Of a stretch of 64,000 bases of DNA, positions 16,285-25,600 are shown piece by piece. Numbering within the stretch: the first letter of the stretch is position 1; each line of letters opens with the position of its first letter. Under the pieces are notes generated by a model. It saw only the letters and a list, made by a program, of their open reading frames with translations, was not told the origin of the DNA and did not search any database. Origin of the DNA: Gp6-AA40 sp963772955. Its GTDB lineage: Bacteria; Acidobacteriota; Vicinamibacteria; Vicinamibacterales; UBA2999. Position numbers and translations under genes: made by a program. The DNA is taken from NCBI GenBank assembly GCA_963772955.1, contig CAVYZF010000009.1, positions 248,001 to 312,000 on the forward strand, in the 5' to 3' direction.

Positions 16285-18669
16285 ATGAAGCACTTCATTT
16301 CGTTGAGCGCGCTTCTGGTGCTGATCGCGTTGCCGGTGTGTTTGGAGACCCGTGCCGCCGGGCAGACCGCCGCGAATCGGCACCAAGAGATGGTGCAGAC
16401 GTACTGCGTCACCTGCCACAGCACCCGCGCAAAGATGGGTGGTCTTGCGTTGGAAGGATTGAACCTTCAGACCGCGGCGGACAACGCGGAGATCTGGGAG
16501 AAGGCGCTGCGCAAGCTGCGCGGAAGTCAGATGCCGCCTCCGGGCAGTCCGCAGCCGCCGCAGCGGGATGTCGAGTCGTTCGTCGCCTGGATGGAGAACA
16601 CGCTCGACACCAACGCCAAGGGTCCGAAGGCTGGCTATCTGCCGATCCAGCGCCTGAACCGCACGGAGTACGCCGCGTCGGTGAAGGCCCTGGTGGGCGT
16701 GGACGTGAACCCGAAGGACGTTCTGCCGCAGGACATCCAGGTGGAAGGCTTCGACAACATCGCGGACGCCTTGAGCGTATCGCCCGCCTTCCTCGATCAG
16801 TACGTGACCGCGGCGCGGCAGATCGCCCAGATCGCGGTGGGCAATCCCAATCCTCGCGTGTCCAGCGTGAAGTACCCGATCGACGCCAACCAGAATCCAG
16901 ACGACCCGCCACCTCTGGGTACGTGGGGCGGCATGAAGTTCAAACACAGCTTCCCGGCCGACGGCGAGTATCAGATCACCCTGACGAACCTGGCGGTGGG
17001 CCCGTACAGCAATGCGCTGGAGCGCGAGAACACGGTGGTCATCTTGATCGATGGCCGAACCGTGTTTCGCAAGTCCATCGGTGGACCCGCGGATCTTTCT
17101 CTGGTCGATCGCACGGCGGGAACCGGACGCTCTCAGGTCATGGATCGTTTCTCGAAGATCCCCGTTCAGGTGAAAGCCGGCGTGCACGACGTTGTGGTGG
17201 CCTTCGTCGATCGCCCACAAGTGGAGACGAGCGAAAACCTCGCTCGGCTTCAACCCTACGGCGGATTGACCGGCGGCGCGGCGCCCACTGACCGCAGGCC
17301 TCATCTGCTCGACGGCGTCGCGGTTGCCGGACCGTTCAATCCTGCCGGCGTGTCGATGACTCCCAGCCGCTCCCTGATCTTCGTGTGCGATCCCAAGAAG
17401 GTCGGCGAGCCGGCCTGTGCCAGACAGATCACGGAACACCTGGCGCGTCGCGCATTCCGGCGGCCGGTCACCACGGACGACGTGAACCGGCTCGTGCCGT
17501 TCTATGAAGCGGAACGCCGTAACGGCGGAACCTTCGATCAGGGAATCGAGCAGGTCGTGGCTGCCGCGCTGGTCAGCCCGCAGTTTCTCTATCGCAGCAT
17601 CCGCGGGCCCGAGGGTGTGACGCCCACCACTGAGTTCTCTCTTACCGATCTGGAACTCGCGTCCCGGCTGTCCTTCTTCTTATGGAACACAGGCCCGGAC
17701 GAGGAACTGTTGACGCTCGCCTCATCGAATGGATTGACCCGTCCGGGAGTGATGGAGAAACAGGCGAGACGCATGCTCGCCGATCCCCGGGCCTCCAGCC
17801 TGGTAACCAGTTTCGCGATGAAGTGGTTGAATCTGACGACGCTGGATCAGGTCGTCCCCGACCCGACTCTGTTCCGCGGATTCAACGAGCAACTGCGGCG
17901 CGATTTTTCGACCGAAGCGCAGGCCTTCATCGGCAGCGTCTTCTCTGAGGATCGAAGCGTGGTGGAGCTCCTGACGGCGGACTACACATTCCTGAATGGC
18001 CGTCTCGCGAGTCACTACGGTATTTCCGGCGTGACCGGCCCGCAGTTCCGGAAGGTCACGCTGACGGACAAGACGCGCTTCGGCCTGCTGGGCAAGGCGG
18101 CGGTCCAGCTGCGGACGTCGTATGGCGACCGCACGTCTCCGGTTTTGCGTGGAGCGTGGGTGCTCGACAAGCTGGTGGGCACGCCGCCGACGCCGCCCCC
18201 GCCCGATACCGCGACCGACCTGTCACAGAAGGCCGGCGAGCAGCCCAAGACCGTTCGCGCGAGGCTGGAGCAGCATCGCGACAAGGCGTCGTGCCGGATG
18301 TGTCATGGCGTGATCGATCCGACCGGCCTGGCGTTGGAAAACTTCGACGCGATCGGGCAATGGCGGACGCGGGACAGCGAGGCTGACGTTCCGATCGATG
18401 CGAGCACCGTGCTGCCGACGGGAGTCGCGATCAACGGTGTGGTAGACCTCCGCACGCAACTGGCCGCGCGTCCGGACGTGTTCGCGCGGACCGTGACGGA
18501 GAGATTGCTGATGTACGCCGTCAATCGACGGCTGGAGTATTTCGACATGCCGCAGGTTCGCGGCATCGTCCGGTCGGCCGCGAAAGACAACTACACGCTG
18601 TCGTCACTCGTCTTGGGAATCGTCAACAGCCACGCGTTCCGCAGGCAGGGTGTGGACGCGGCAAAGTAA
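16285..18669 (+). CDS. DUF1592-family secreted cytochrome-containing protein
   Basis: 794 residues from ATG 16285; the frame is also open from a GTG at 16240, but MKHFISLSALLVLIALPV is a clear signal peptide. Domain order: an N-terminal heme site YCVTCH (~35-90), DUF1587 (LPIQRLNRTEYAASVKAL), a carbohydrate-binding-like insert (~200-320), DUF1595 (ARRAFRRPVT), DUF1592 (LASRLSFFLWNTGPD), DUF1588 (ASCRMCHGVIDPTG, second CxxCH) and DUF1585 at the C-terminus. This planctomycete-type architecture is widespread in Acidobacteria, almost always next to DUF1552. Its biochemical role is not established; a periplasmic redox or polymer-degrading function is often guessed. Confidence 0.9.
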   Translation: MKHFISLSALLVLIALPVCLETRAAGQTAANRHQEMVQTYCVTCHSTRAKMGGLALEGLNLQTAADNAEIWEKALRKLRGSQMPPPGSPQPPQRDVESFVAWMENTLDTNAKGPKAGYLPIQRLNRTEYAASVKALVGVDVNPKDVLPQDIQVEGFDNIADALSVSPAFLDQYVTAARQIAQIAVGNPNPRVSSVKYPIDANQNPDDPPPLGTWGGMKFKHSFPADGEYQITLTNLAVGPYSNALERENTVVILIDGRTVFRKSIGGPADLSLVDRTAGTGRSQVMDRFSKIPVQVKAGVHDVVVAFVDRPQVETSENLARLQPYGGLTGGAAPTDRRPHLLDGVAVAGPFNPAGVSMTPSRSLIFVCDPKKVGEPACARQITEHLARRAFRRPVTTDDVNRLVPFYEAERRNGGTFDQGIEQVVAAALVSPQFLYRSIRGPEGVTPTTEFSLTDLELASRLSFFLWNTGPDEELLTLASSNGLTRPGVMEKQARRMLADPRASSLVTSFAMKWLNLTTLDQVVPDPTLFRGFNEQLRRDFSTEAQAFIGSVFSEDRSVVELLTADYTFLNGRLASHYGISGVTGPQFRKVTLTDKTRFGLLGKAAVQLRTSYGDRTSPVLRGAWVLDKLVGTPPTPPPPDTATDLSQKAGEQPKTVRARLEQHRDKASCRMCHGVIDPTGLALENFDAIGQWRTRDSEADVPIDASTVLPTGVAINGVVDLRTQLAARPDVFARTVTERLLMYAVNRRLEYFDMPQVRGIVRSAAKDNYTLSSLVLGIVNSHAFRRQGVDAAK

Positions 18670-18682
18670 GGTTGCGCGAACT

Positions 18683-20020
18683 ATGTTCATCACGAAGAAG
18701 CATGTTCCTCGCAGGGCCGTTCTGAAGGCCGCCGGAGTCTCGTTGGCTCTGCCGTTCCTGGATGCGATGGTGCCGGCCGGCACGGCGCTCGCCCAGACCG
18801 CGGCGGTTCCGAAACTGCGGACCGGATTCTTCTATATTCCCCACGGCGCGATCATGGGGAATACGTCGCACGGTCCGTCGTTGGACAAGTGGACGCCGTC
18901 CGGTTCGGGTGCCACCTTCACGCTCAGTCCGATCCTTGCGTCGCTGGAGCCGTACAAGAAGTACGTGTCGTCGTTCGGGAATCTGCAGAACGCGGCCACG
19001 ACGGGTTCGGTTCATTCGTTCACGCCCGCCACGTGGCTCAGCGCGACCCGTCCTGATACCGGCGCGCCCCGCGCGCACATGTCCACGACTCTCGATCAGG
19101 TAATCGCGAAGATCATCGGGCAGGAGACGCCTCTGCCCTCGCTCGAAGTCGCCGCGGAAACCACCGTGCAGTCGGCGGCGGGTAGCGGCGGCTACTATTC
19201 CACGCTCTCGTTCCGCGACGCGGAATCGCCGCTGCCGATGGAGCCGAATCCGCGGAAGGTCTTTCTCCAGTTGTTCGGTGAGGGCGACACGCCGCAGGAG
19301 CGCGCGACCATCAACACACGCACCAACAGCCTGTTGGATCTGATCCTGGAGGGCACGAAGAGCCTGAAGGGTAACCTCGGGAATGGGGACAGGGCCGTTC
19401 TCGACGGATATCTCGAGAGCGTTCGCGAGGTCGAACGCCGAACGCAGAAGGCGGCGGCGAAAGACCTTTCCGCGTTCACGATTCCCGAGGCCCCCGTGGG
19501 GGAGCTGGACTCCTTCGCCGAGCAGGTGAAGTTGATGTTCGACCTCGTCGCGCTCGCGTATCAGGCGGACCTGACGCGGGTGGCGTCCTACATCATGGCC
19601 GCGGAAGGCACGAACCGGACTTACAACCACATCGGTATTCCGGATTCGTTCCATCCCGTCTCACACCACGCCAACGATCTGACGAGGATCGAAAAGCTGG
19701 CCAAGATCCAGACCTGGCACCTCGAGCAGTTTGCGGGCTTCGTCAAGAAGATGGCGGAGACGCCAGACGGTGAAGGATCGCTGCTCGATCACTCGATGTT
19801 CATGTACGGATCGAACATGAGCAACAGCGATAGGCACGACAATTACCCGGAGCCGAATATCGTGGTCGGCGGCGGCAACGGCAAGATAAGGCTCGGCGGC
19901 CGGCATATCGTGCTGCCGGAGCGCACGCCGATCGCGAATCTCCATCTGACGCTGCTTCAAAGGGTGGGCGTGGAACGCGACACGTTCGGCGACAGCACTG
20001 GCACGATCGCGGACATCTAG
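18683..20020 (+). CDS. DUF1552 domain protein with Tat-type signal
   Basis: 445 residues from ATG 18683. The N-terminus PRRAVLKAAGVSLALPFLDAM is the usual Tat-like leader of this family (given here as PRRAVLKAAG, then LALPFLDAM). The body has FFYIPHGAIMGNTSHGPSL split by family positions (IPHGAIM; TPSGSG), PLPSLEVAAE, and the C-terminal MFMYGSNMSNSD and IVVGGGNGKIRLGGRHI blocks. DUF1552 is distantly related to sulfatase/alkaline phosphatase-like DUF1501 proteins and pairs with DUF1592. Starts 13 nt after the DUF1592 stop. Confidence 0.88.
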   Translation: MFITKKHVPRRAVLKAAGVSLALPFLDAMVPAGTALAQTAAVPKLRTGFFYIPHGAIMGNTSHGPSLDKWTPSGSGATFTLSPILASLEPYKKYVSSFGNLQNAATTGSVHSFTPATWLSATRPDTGAPRAHMSTTLDQVIAKIIGQETPLPSLEVAAETTVQSAAGSGGYYSTLSFRDAESPLPMEPNPRKVFLQLFGEGDTPQERATINTRTNSLLDLILEGTKSLKGNLGNGDRAVLDGYLESVREVERRTQKAAAKDLSAFTIPEAPVGELDSFAEQVKLMFDLVALAYQADLTRVASYIMAAEGTNRTYNHIGIPDSFHPVSHHANDLTRIEKLAKIQTWHLEQFAGFVKKMAETPDGEGSLLDHSMFMYGSNMSNSDRHDNYPEPNIVVGGGNGKIRLGGRHIVLPERTPIANLHLTLLQRVGVERDTFGDSTGTIADI

Positions 20021-20036
20021 TGGTTTTTGAAAGGTG

Positions 20037-20987
20037 ATGGCGGTGTCGCTGAATCGCAGGGATGTGTTGAAGGGCGCTCTTGGCGTGTTCGCCACGTGGA
20101 CGTCCTCTCGTGTTCTCTGCGCGCAACAGGCATTCGGCGGTGTTCGTCGCCTGACGGACCAGATGACGCTGGTGGATGGAGGCGGAAGCAATGTCCTTGC
20201 TTTCTTCACCGGTGAAGGCTTCGTGCTGGTGGACGGGGGCGCTCCGAAGTCGTTCGACAAGGTCATGGCGTCGCTTGGCGCGAACGCCAAGGTCGACACG
20301 CTCTTCAATACTCACCATCACGTCGATCAGACCGGCAACAATGAAATGTTCTCGAGGGGGACCCAAGGAACGCCGCTAAGGCGTTCCGGTAGAACGACGA
20401 TCATTGCGCACAAGCGCACGCTGGAGTGGATGTCGGCCGACCACTGGATTCAGTCTGAGGATCGCTACGAAACCGCCCGCCCGAAAGTGGCCCGTCCCAC
20501 GGAGACGTTTCTCGCCACCGGTTCGCTGAAAACGGGAGACGAGCAGATTGACTATGGGTACCTGCCCCTGGCCCACACGAACGGCGATATCTACGTCCAC
20601 TTCAGGAATGCGAACGTGCTTGCGGTGGGCGACGTGGCGTCGCCGCTGCGCGATCCCGCGCTCGACTACGTGACTGGAGCCTGGATCGGCGGCCGCGTGG
20701 ATGCGATGGATGTCCTCCTGACGCTCGCGAATGAGCAGACGCGGATCGTGCCGGCATATGGGCCCGTGCTGTCGAAGGCGGAATTCAAGGCCGAGCGGGA
20801 CGTGATGGAAGAGGTGCGGAAGCGCCTGTTCGATCAGGTTCGGGAAGGCGACGGCCCCAAGGACATGTTGGAGCGTGGCGTTCTGAAGGGCCTCGCGCGC
20901 ACTTGGAACGATCCCTACAGGTTCCTGTATGACGCGGCCAAGGGTTTGTGGGCGCACCACGACAAGCTGGGCCCCAATGTTGTCTAG
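20037..20987 (+). CDS. Secreted MBL-fold metallo-hydrolase carrying a palindrome insertion
   Basis: 316 residues, ATG 20037 (an in-frame GTG lies one codon before). The leader NRRDVLKGALGVFATW is Tat-like. The zinc motif is THHHVDQTGN, with further ligands in HTNGDIYVH and VGDVASPLRD. Between the zinc motif and the next strand there is an extra ~13-residue stretch (SRGTQGTPLRRSG) encoded by a perfect 8-bp hairpin at 20367-20387, not expected in the family. Third gene of the DUF1592 cluster; substrate unknown. Confidence 0.82.
   Translation: MAVSLNRRDVLKGALGVFATWTSSRVLCAQQAFGGVRRLTDQMTLVDGGGSNVLAFFTGEGFVLVDGGAPKSFDKVMASLGANAKVDTLFNTHHHVDQTGNNEMFSRGTQGTPLRRSGRTTIIAHKRTLEWMSADHWIQSEDRYETARPKVARPTETFLATGSLKTGDEQIDYGYLPLAHTNGDIYVHFRNANVLAVGDVASPLRDPALDYVTGAWIGGRVDAMDVLLTLANEQTRIVPAYGPVLSKAEFKAERDVMEEVRKRLFDQVREGDGPKDMLERGVLKGLARTWNDPYRFLYDAAKGLWAHHDKLGPNVV
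20367..20387. repeat. Perfect hairpin inside MBL coding region
   Basis: GGAACGCC, loop GCTAA, GGCGTTCC. The loop matches the core of the palindromes at 14051 and 39213. It lies in frame within the MBL hydrolase. Confidence 0.7.
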
Positions 20988-21015
20988 GAAAGCGGTGTCG
21001 TGTAGGAGAGACAGC

Positions 21016-22612
21016 GTGAAGCGCTTCGCTCTCGCGTGTGTCTGCGTGCTGGCCGTCGTGGGGCCGGCTCTTGGTCAGTCCAGCAGTTCCCTGGCCGATC
21101 TCATTCAAGCCGGAAACCGGAAGGCGGCGCTCGACAGGATTCGCGCTGGAGCGGCTGTGAATGAAGCGCAGCCAGACGGCACCCGCCCAATCCACTGGGC
21201 GGTCTACAAGGTGGACTACGAGCTGATCGCGGCGTTGATCGCGAAGAAGGCGACCGTGGACGTCGTCAACGAGTTCGGTTCCACTCCACTTGCCGAAGCG
21301 GTCAAGCTGGCCGACGCCCGGATGGTGAAGATGCTGCTTGATGCCGGCGCGGGAGTCGATCGTGCGGGTGAAAGCGGACAGACCGCGTTGATGCTGGCAG
21401 TCAAAACGGGCGAGCTGCCGATCGTTGAGATGCTGGTCAAAGCCGGCGCCAACGTCAATGCGGTCGAGGAGTTTCAACGCCAAACGCCGTTGATGTGGGC
21501 AGTGACCGCGTCGAAACACGCGGCCGAGATGACCAGGCTGCTGCTGTCCAAAGGCGCCAACGTCAAGGCTCGCGCTCTGTACACGGACTGGCCGAACCAG
21601 CTGTCCTCGGAGCCTCGCGGTCAGTACCGTCCGGTCGGGGGATTGACCGCCCTGCTGTATGCCTCTCGCAACGGCTGCTCCGACTGCGTGGAGGCGCTGA
21701 TTGGGGCCGGCGCCGATGTGAATGTGCCGACGCCGGAAGGCGTCACTCCGCTGATGGTCAGCCTCGATAACGATCACAATGACGTTGCCACACTGCTATT
21801 GGATCGCGGCGCCAATCCGCATGTCGCGGATTGGTGGGGACGCACGGCGCTCTGGATCGTCATCGATCGAAAGGGAGCCCTGGCTAGTGGGCGAGGTGGA
21901 CGCGGAGCGGCCCCGCCGGCTCGCGGCTCTGGCCCGGCGGGTTCTCACATGAACATCATCAACCGGTTGCTTGCCGCAGATGTCGACGTGAATGCCGAAT
22001 TGAACATGCATCGCCCCAGCCGCGGCGGCAACAGCGGACGCTTCGCCGACCGACAATTGGGCACGGGATGCACGGCGTTGTATCGCGCAGCCGAGGCCGG
22101 CGACGTGGAAGTCATTCGAGCGTTGCTGGCCAAGGGCGCCAACCCGAATATCAACGGCATGGGGTTCACGCCGTTCCTGGTGGCGGCAGGCGTCACGCCA
22201 GGGGCTGGTGGAGGCGGCAGCGCGCCCGACACCACGCTTCTGGATTTGATGATTCAACACGGCGCCGACGTGAATACGCAGGTGACCGGCACGAGGTCGT
22301 ACTCCATGCGGATCTCCTACAATCCACCTCCCAACAAAGAAGGGACATCGGCTCTCCACGGAGCGGTGCAGGCGGGCCGGGCGGACCTGGTTCGGTACCT
22401 GCTGGAGAAGAAAGCCACGCCCGAACTCGTCGATGCCAATGGCAAGAAGCCGATCGATCTGTTAGATATCGGGGCTGCCGCGGGCCGAGCCGCCGGGCCC
22501 AGTACCTGCAGGGCGCGGTGCCGGAGGTCGCGGCGGCGCTGGCGGACCCGTCGACCCCGTGACTGCAGCCGAGATTCGCGCGTTGCTGCGGGACGCCGCG
22601 TCACAGAAGTAG
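21016..22612 (+). CDS. Secreted ankyrin-repeat protein (frameshifted near the C-terminus)
   Basis: Start is a GTG at 21016 with GGAGAG at 21005-21010; the leader RFALACVCVLAVVGPALG is a signal peptide. About ten ankyrin repeats follow (e.g. GSTPLAEAVKLADARMVKML, shortened; GQTALMLAVKTGELPIVEML, shortened; LLARGA/LLAKGANPNI forms), with a Gly-rich loop and TSALHGAVQAGRADLVRYL near the end. After KKPIDLLDIG (about 22470) the reading frame turns into Arg-rich nonsense. The +1 frame instead gives GRGGAGGPVDPVTAAEIRALL and ends with ASQK at 22612. A one-base loss in the G/C run 22471-22510 explains this. Such proteins accompany DUF1592/DUF1552 clusters. Confidence 0.8.
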
Positions 22613-22681
22613 GGGCCGGATGCAGACTGGAATCCCGAGGCGTAGAAGTCGCGTGGCACTGGGCACCGGATTGGAAGCTGA

Positions 22682-23620
22682 ATGAAGAGGGGTATCGTTC
22701 TCGCCACGCTACTGACAGTCGGTGCACTCTCGCTGGCGGTCGCCGCGTCACAGCAGCCGGCCGCCGGTGCGACGGCGCAGGCCGCGCCCAAGGTCGTCGA
22801 GGTCGAGAAGCTCCGTGACAACCTGTTCATGCTCACCGGTGGGGGCGGTAACACGGCTGTCTTCGTCGGCGCGTCGGGCGTGGTGGTGGTGGATACGAAG
22901 AATCCCGGGTGGGGTCAGCCGATCCTCGACAGAATCAAGGAACTGACGCCGAAGCCCATCACGACCATCATCAATACACACACGCATGGCGATCACGTGA
23001 GTGGGAACGTCGAGTTTCCGGCGACCGTCGAGGTCGTCGTGCACGAGAACACCGCCGCAAACATGCAGGAGATGCGCGCGTCGACGCAGACCGCGCCGAA
23101 CGGTCAGCCGCCGAACATTTTCAAGGCCAACAACGGCCGCGGCATGCCCAAGAAGACCTTCAAGGACCGGATGACGATCGGGACCGGCGCCGACCGCATC
23201 GATTTGTACTACTTCGGCCGGGGTCACACCAACGGCGATGCGTGGGTCGTGTTTCCGGCGCTGCGCGCCATGCACGCAGGCGACATCTTCTCGGGCAAGA
23301 ACATCCCGGGCCTCGATGCCGTCAACGGCGGAAGCGGTCTCGCCATCGCCGACACGCTGACGAAGGCCGCCGACACGGTCAGGAACATCGACACCATCAT
23401 CACGGGGCACAGCCGGACCATGACGGTCGCGGATCTCCGCGAGTATGCGCAGTTCAATCGTGACTTTGCGAACGACGTGCGTGCGGGGAAGGCCGCCGGC
23501 AAGTCCGCGGACGAGGTGGCGAAAGCCTGGAAGATTCCGGCGAAGTACGCGGGCTATGCGACGCCGACTCCGGTGAGACTGCTGCAGAACGTTCAGGTCG
23601 TGTTCGACGAGTTGAAGTAA
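22682..23620 (+). CDS. Secreted MBL-fold metallo-hydrolase
   Basis: 312 residues; signal peptide RGIVLATLLTVGALSLAVAA. Zinc motif THTHGDHVSGN (HxHxDH), third His in GRGHTNGDAW, Asp in MHAGDIFSGK, last His in ITGHSRTM. It is a closer match to the quinoprotein-relay/SoxH-like MBL group than the other MBL gene of this cluster. Ends the plus-strand cluster; the reaction is not predictable. Confidence 0.87.
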   Translation: MKRGIVLATLLTVGALSLAVAASQQPAAGATAQAAPKVVEVEKLRDNLFMLTGGGGNTAVFVGASGVVVVDTKNPGWGQPILDRIKELTPKPITTIINTHTHGDHVSGNVEFPATVEVVVHENTAANMQEMRASTQTAPNGQPPNIFKANNGRGMPKKTFKDRMTIGTGADRIDLYYFGRGHTNGDAWVVFPALRAMHAGDIFSGKNIPGLDAVNGGSGLAIADTLTKAADTVRNIDTIITGHSRTMTVADLREYAQFNRDFANDVRAGKAAGKSADEVAKAWKIPAKYAGYATPTPVRLLQNVQVVFDELK

Positions 23621-23725
23621 GACGGACCCCGACCGCAAGTCGTTCCCAATAAATCCCGTCCGGGGACATGTCGAACATCGCGTGGTTCTCAACTGGGTGG
23701 ACGAAGGACAGCCACTGGAGCCGAA

Positions 23726-23950
23726 ATGAGCGCACTCGATCGCATTACCGTCGATCCCGCTGTGTGCGGAGGACGCCCCTGCATCCGTGGCCTCCGCATT
23801 CGTGTGAAAGACGTCCTCGACCTCCTGGCGGCGGGTGCGACCCACGACGAAATCCTCGCCGATTACCCCTACCTGGAGTCTGACGACATCGCTGCGGTAT
23901 TGGCGTTCGCCGCGCGCCAGAACGACCACCCCGTCCTGCGGAGCGCGTAA
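23726..23950 (+). CDS. DUF433 antitoxin-like protein
   Basis: 74 residues with the full DUF433 pattern: ITVDPAVCGGRPCIRGLRI, shortened to CGGRPCIRGLR, then VKDVLDLLAAGATHDEIL and DYPYLESDDI. A winged-helix DNA-binding antitoxin fold is known for this family, typically paired with a DUF5615 PIN-like toxin. The toxin start follows immediately. Confidence 0.88.
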   Translation: MSALDRITVDPAVCGGRPCIRGLRIRVKDVLDLLAAGATHDEILADYPYLESDDIAAVLAFAARQNDHPVLRSA

Positions 23951-24157
23951 GTGCGCTTCGTCGTCGACGCGCAGCTGCCGCCCGCGTTGGCTCGTCGACT
24001 CGAAACCCTTGGGCACACCGCCGAGCACGTGGCCGACCGTGGAATGGCGTCGGCATCGGACAACGTCATCCGCGACTACGCCGCCAGCGTCGGAGCCGTC
24101 ATCGTGACCAAGGATGAGGACTTCGCGATACGGGGACTGTTGATCTTGCGCCCATGA
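23951..24157 (+). pseudogene. DUF5615 PIN-like toxin, 3'-truncated
   Basis: Begins with a GTG at 23951, directly after the antitoxin stop. The first 61 residues are the typical start (FVVDAQLPPALARRLE, TKDEDFAIR). The family is usually ~110-120 residues; here the frame leaves the family after DEDFAIR (24133) and ends at codon 68. The missing half includes later PIN acidic residues, so nuclease activity is unlikely. The break coincides with the truncated tail of the opposite-strand DUF2075 gene. Confidence 0.75.
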
Positions 24158-24858
24158 AGCCGTGCCTCATCGATCAAGTCCTCCACGCGTTGCGACGTCA
24201 CACTCAAATTGCGAGCGCCAGCGTCGTGGCGGGCAATCGCCTCGACGGAGTGATGAGAATAAAGCGCCTGCGCAGCCTCGATGATGGTGGGAGTGGGTTG
24301 ATACGGTGACTCGTCCCATGCGATCGCATCGAGCGAGCGTCCTGCAGCATGGGCGAGGCCTTCTTTGATGAGATGTGCCAGGCCTTCGCCGTTGCACCGG
24401 GTGGGTGAATAGACACCGTCCGCGTGTGGGACTGGCAAGCTCATGTCAGACGAAAGAGCCTCGGTTGCGACCAGGATCGGGACGATCGGTGCGTCGTGAC
24501 TGCCTTTGTGAAAATTCTTCAGGTCCAGCGCATAGTCCCAGACTTGATTGATGTCGGCTCGACGGTAGTCCGATTCGCCAACCTTGAATTCGATCGCGAA
24601 AATAATTGGACCGGAGAGCAGGACGACATCGAGGCGGCTGCCGATGCGGGGAACGACGAACTCGAGGAACAGCGTGCCGTCAAGGCCGACGAGAGCGGAC
24701 TGCAGGATGGTGATCTGAAGAAGCCAGGCATCCCGCTGTGTGGGTTCTACGGAGAAACAGCTGTTGGCCAGAAGGGCGCCGATGATTTCCTCGGGCGACG
24801 CATGCAGCAGCGCCGCGACGTCCGCGGCGTAGTATGCGTTCGACGACGGCATCGCCAC
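24076..24858 (-). pseudogene. DUF2075 family (P-loop nuclease/helicase) N-terminal fragment
   Basis: 260-codon frame. Residues 1-233 match the N-terminal PD-(D/E)XK-like part of DUF2075 proteins: AYYAADVAALLHASPEEII, shortened; AIEFKVGESDYRRADINQVWDYAL, shortened to EFKVGES and QVWDYALDLKNFH; PIVPILVATEA; NLSVTSQRVEDLIDEAR. Normally a helicase-like P-loop domain follows at once. Here the protein ends 27 residues later in unrelated sequence that is the complement of the toxin gene. It is a broken gene joined tail to tail to the toxin; 24134-24160 is the junction. Confidence 0.75.
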
Positions 24859-24947
24859 GGCGGCGATTATGGCGCAGTTGGAACGTTCGCCTTCGCGGCT
24901 GCGCGGCTCCGGCGGGACAGACTTCCCTCATGCTCGCCGGTGTGTGT

Positions 24948-24972
24948 GGCTTGCCCAGACGAAGCTCGCTCG
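24948..24972. repeat. Dispersed repeat, GGCTTGCC-AGACGAAGC type
   Basis: A 25-nt sequence starting GGCTTGCCCAGACGAAGC; close copies lie at 39090-39114 and (with two changes) 30974-30998. It lies in the 250-nt gap between the DUF2075 fragment and the SnoaL-like gene, which otherwise shows nothing. Confidence 0.6.
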
Positions 24973-25108
24973 ATCCATGAGCCCTCCGCTTTGATTTCGT
25001 AGTTCTGAATTGCACACACGGCCTTGCGTGAAACGGCCATGATGGGGCGCGCGACGGTACCTTGAGTTCACTGCGGGTTTGACACTCGGTGACATGGAGG
25101 ATGCACGC

Positions 25109-25600
25109 GTGAAACAGTGGCTCGCTCGCAAGACGTTCATCGCGATGATTGTGCTGGTGGCCACCGCACCGTCCTATTCGCAGGGGCAGACGATCTACGA
25201 GCCGTCAGCCAACGATCCCAGGATCAAGGCAGTTCTCGAGGCACTGGAGCGAGCTGCCGATGCTGCTCGGCGGGCCGACTGGAAAGCAGTCGAAGCTTTC
25301 TTTGCACCGGATGTTGTCGTGAATTCCCCAACCAACCGCGTCGTCGCGCTTGCAGACATCATGGCGAGGTTTCGCAGCGGGCAGATCGGCGCCGAGCCGA
25401 CCAGTGCCGAGAGGCGGGTCGAGTTTGTGGGCGTACGCGGCGATTCCGTGGTGGTAATGGCCGAGGAGACTTTCCGGCCCGGCCCCAATGCGCCGAACGC
25501 TGGGAAGAGCGTTCGGCGCCGCTCTACCGACATCTGGAAACAGTATGGCGGACGCTGGAAACTGGCGATCCGTCAGGCGACGGTGACGTCGGTCCAATGA
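25109..25600 (+). CDS. Secreted SnoaL/DUF4440-like protein
   Basis: 163 residues from a GTG at 25109, with GGAGG at 25096-25100. The frame is also open from 25079, but the spacing favours 25109. Signal peptide ARKTFIAMIVLVATAPSYS. The mature part is an NTF2-like cone (LERAADAARRADWKAVEAFF, shortened; VVVNSPTNRV; STDIWKQYGGRWKLAIRQA), a fold used by isomerases, hydrolases and many non-catalytic binders. Its stop overlaps the next start by ATGA. Confidence 0.75.
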   Translation: MKQWLARKTFIAMIVLVATAPSYSQGQTIYEPSANDPRIKAVLEALERAADAARRADWKAVEAFFAPDVVVNSPTNRVVALADIMARFRSGQIGAEPTSAERRVEFVGVRGDSVVVMAEETFRPGPNAPNAGKSVRRRSTDIWKQYGGRWKLAIRQATVTSVQ

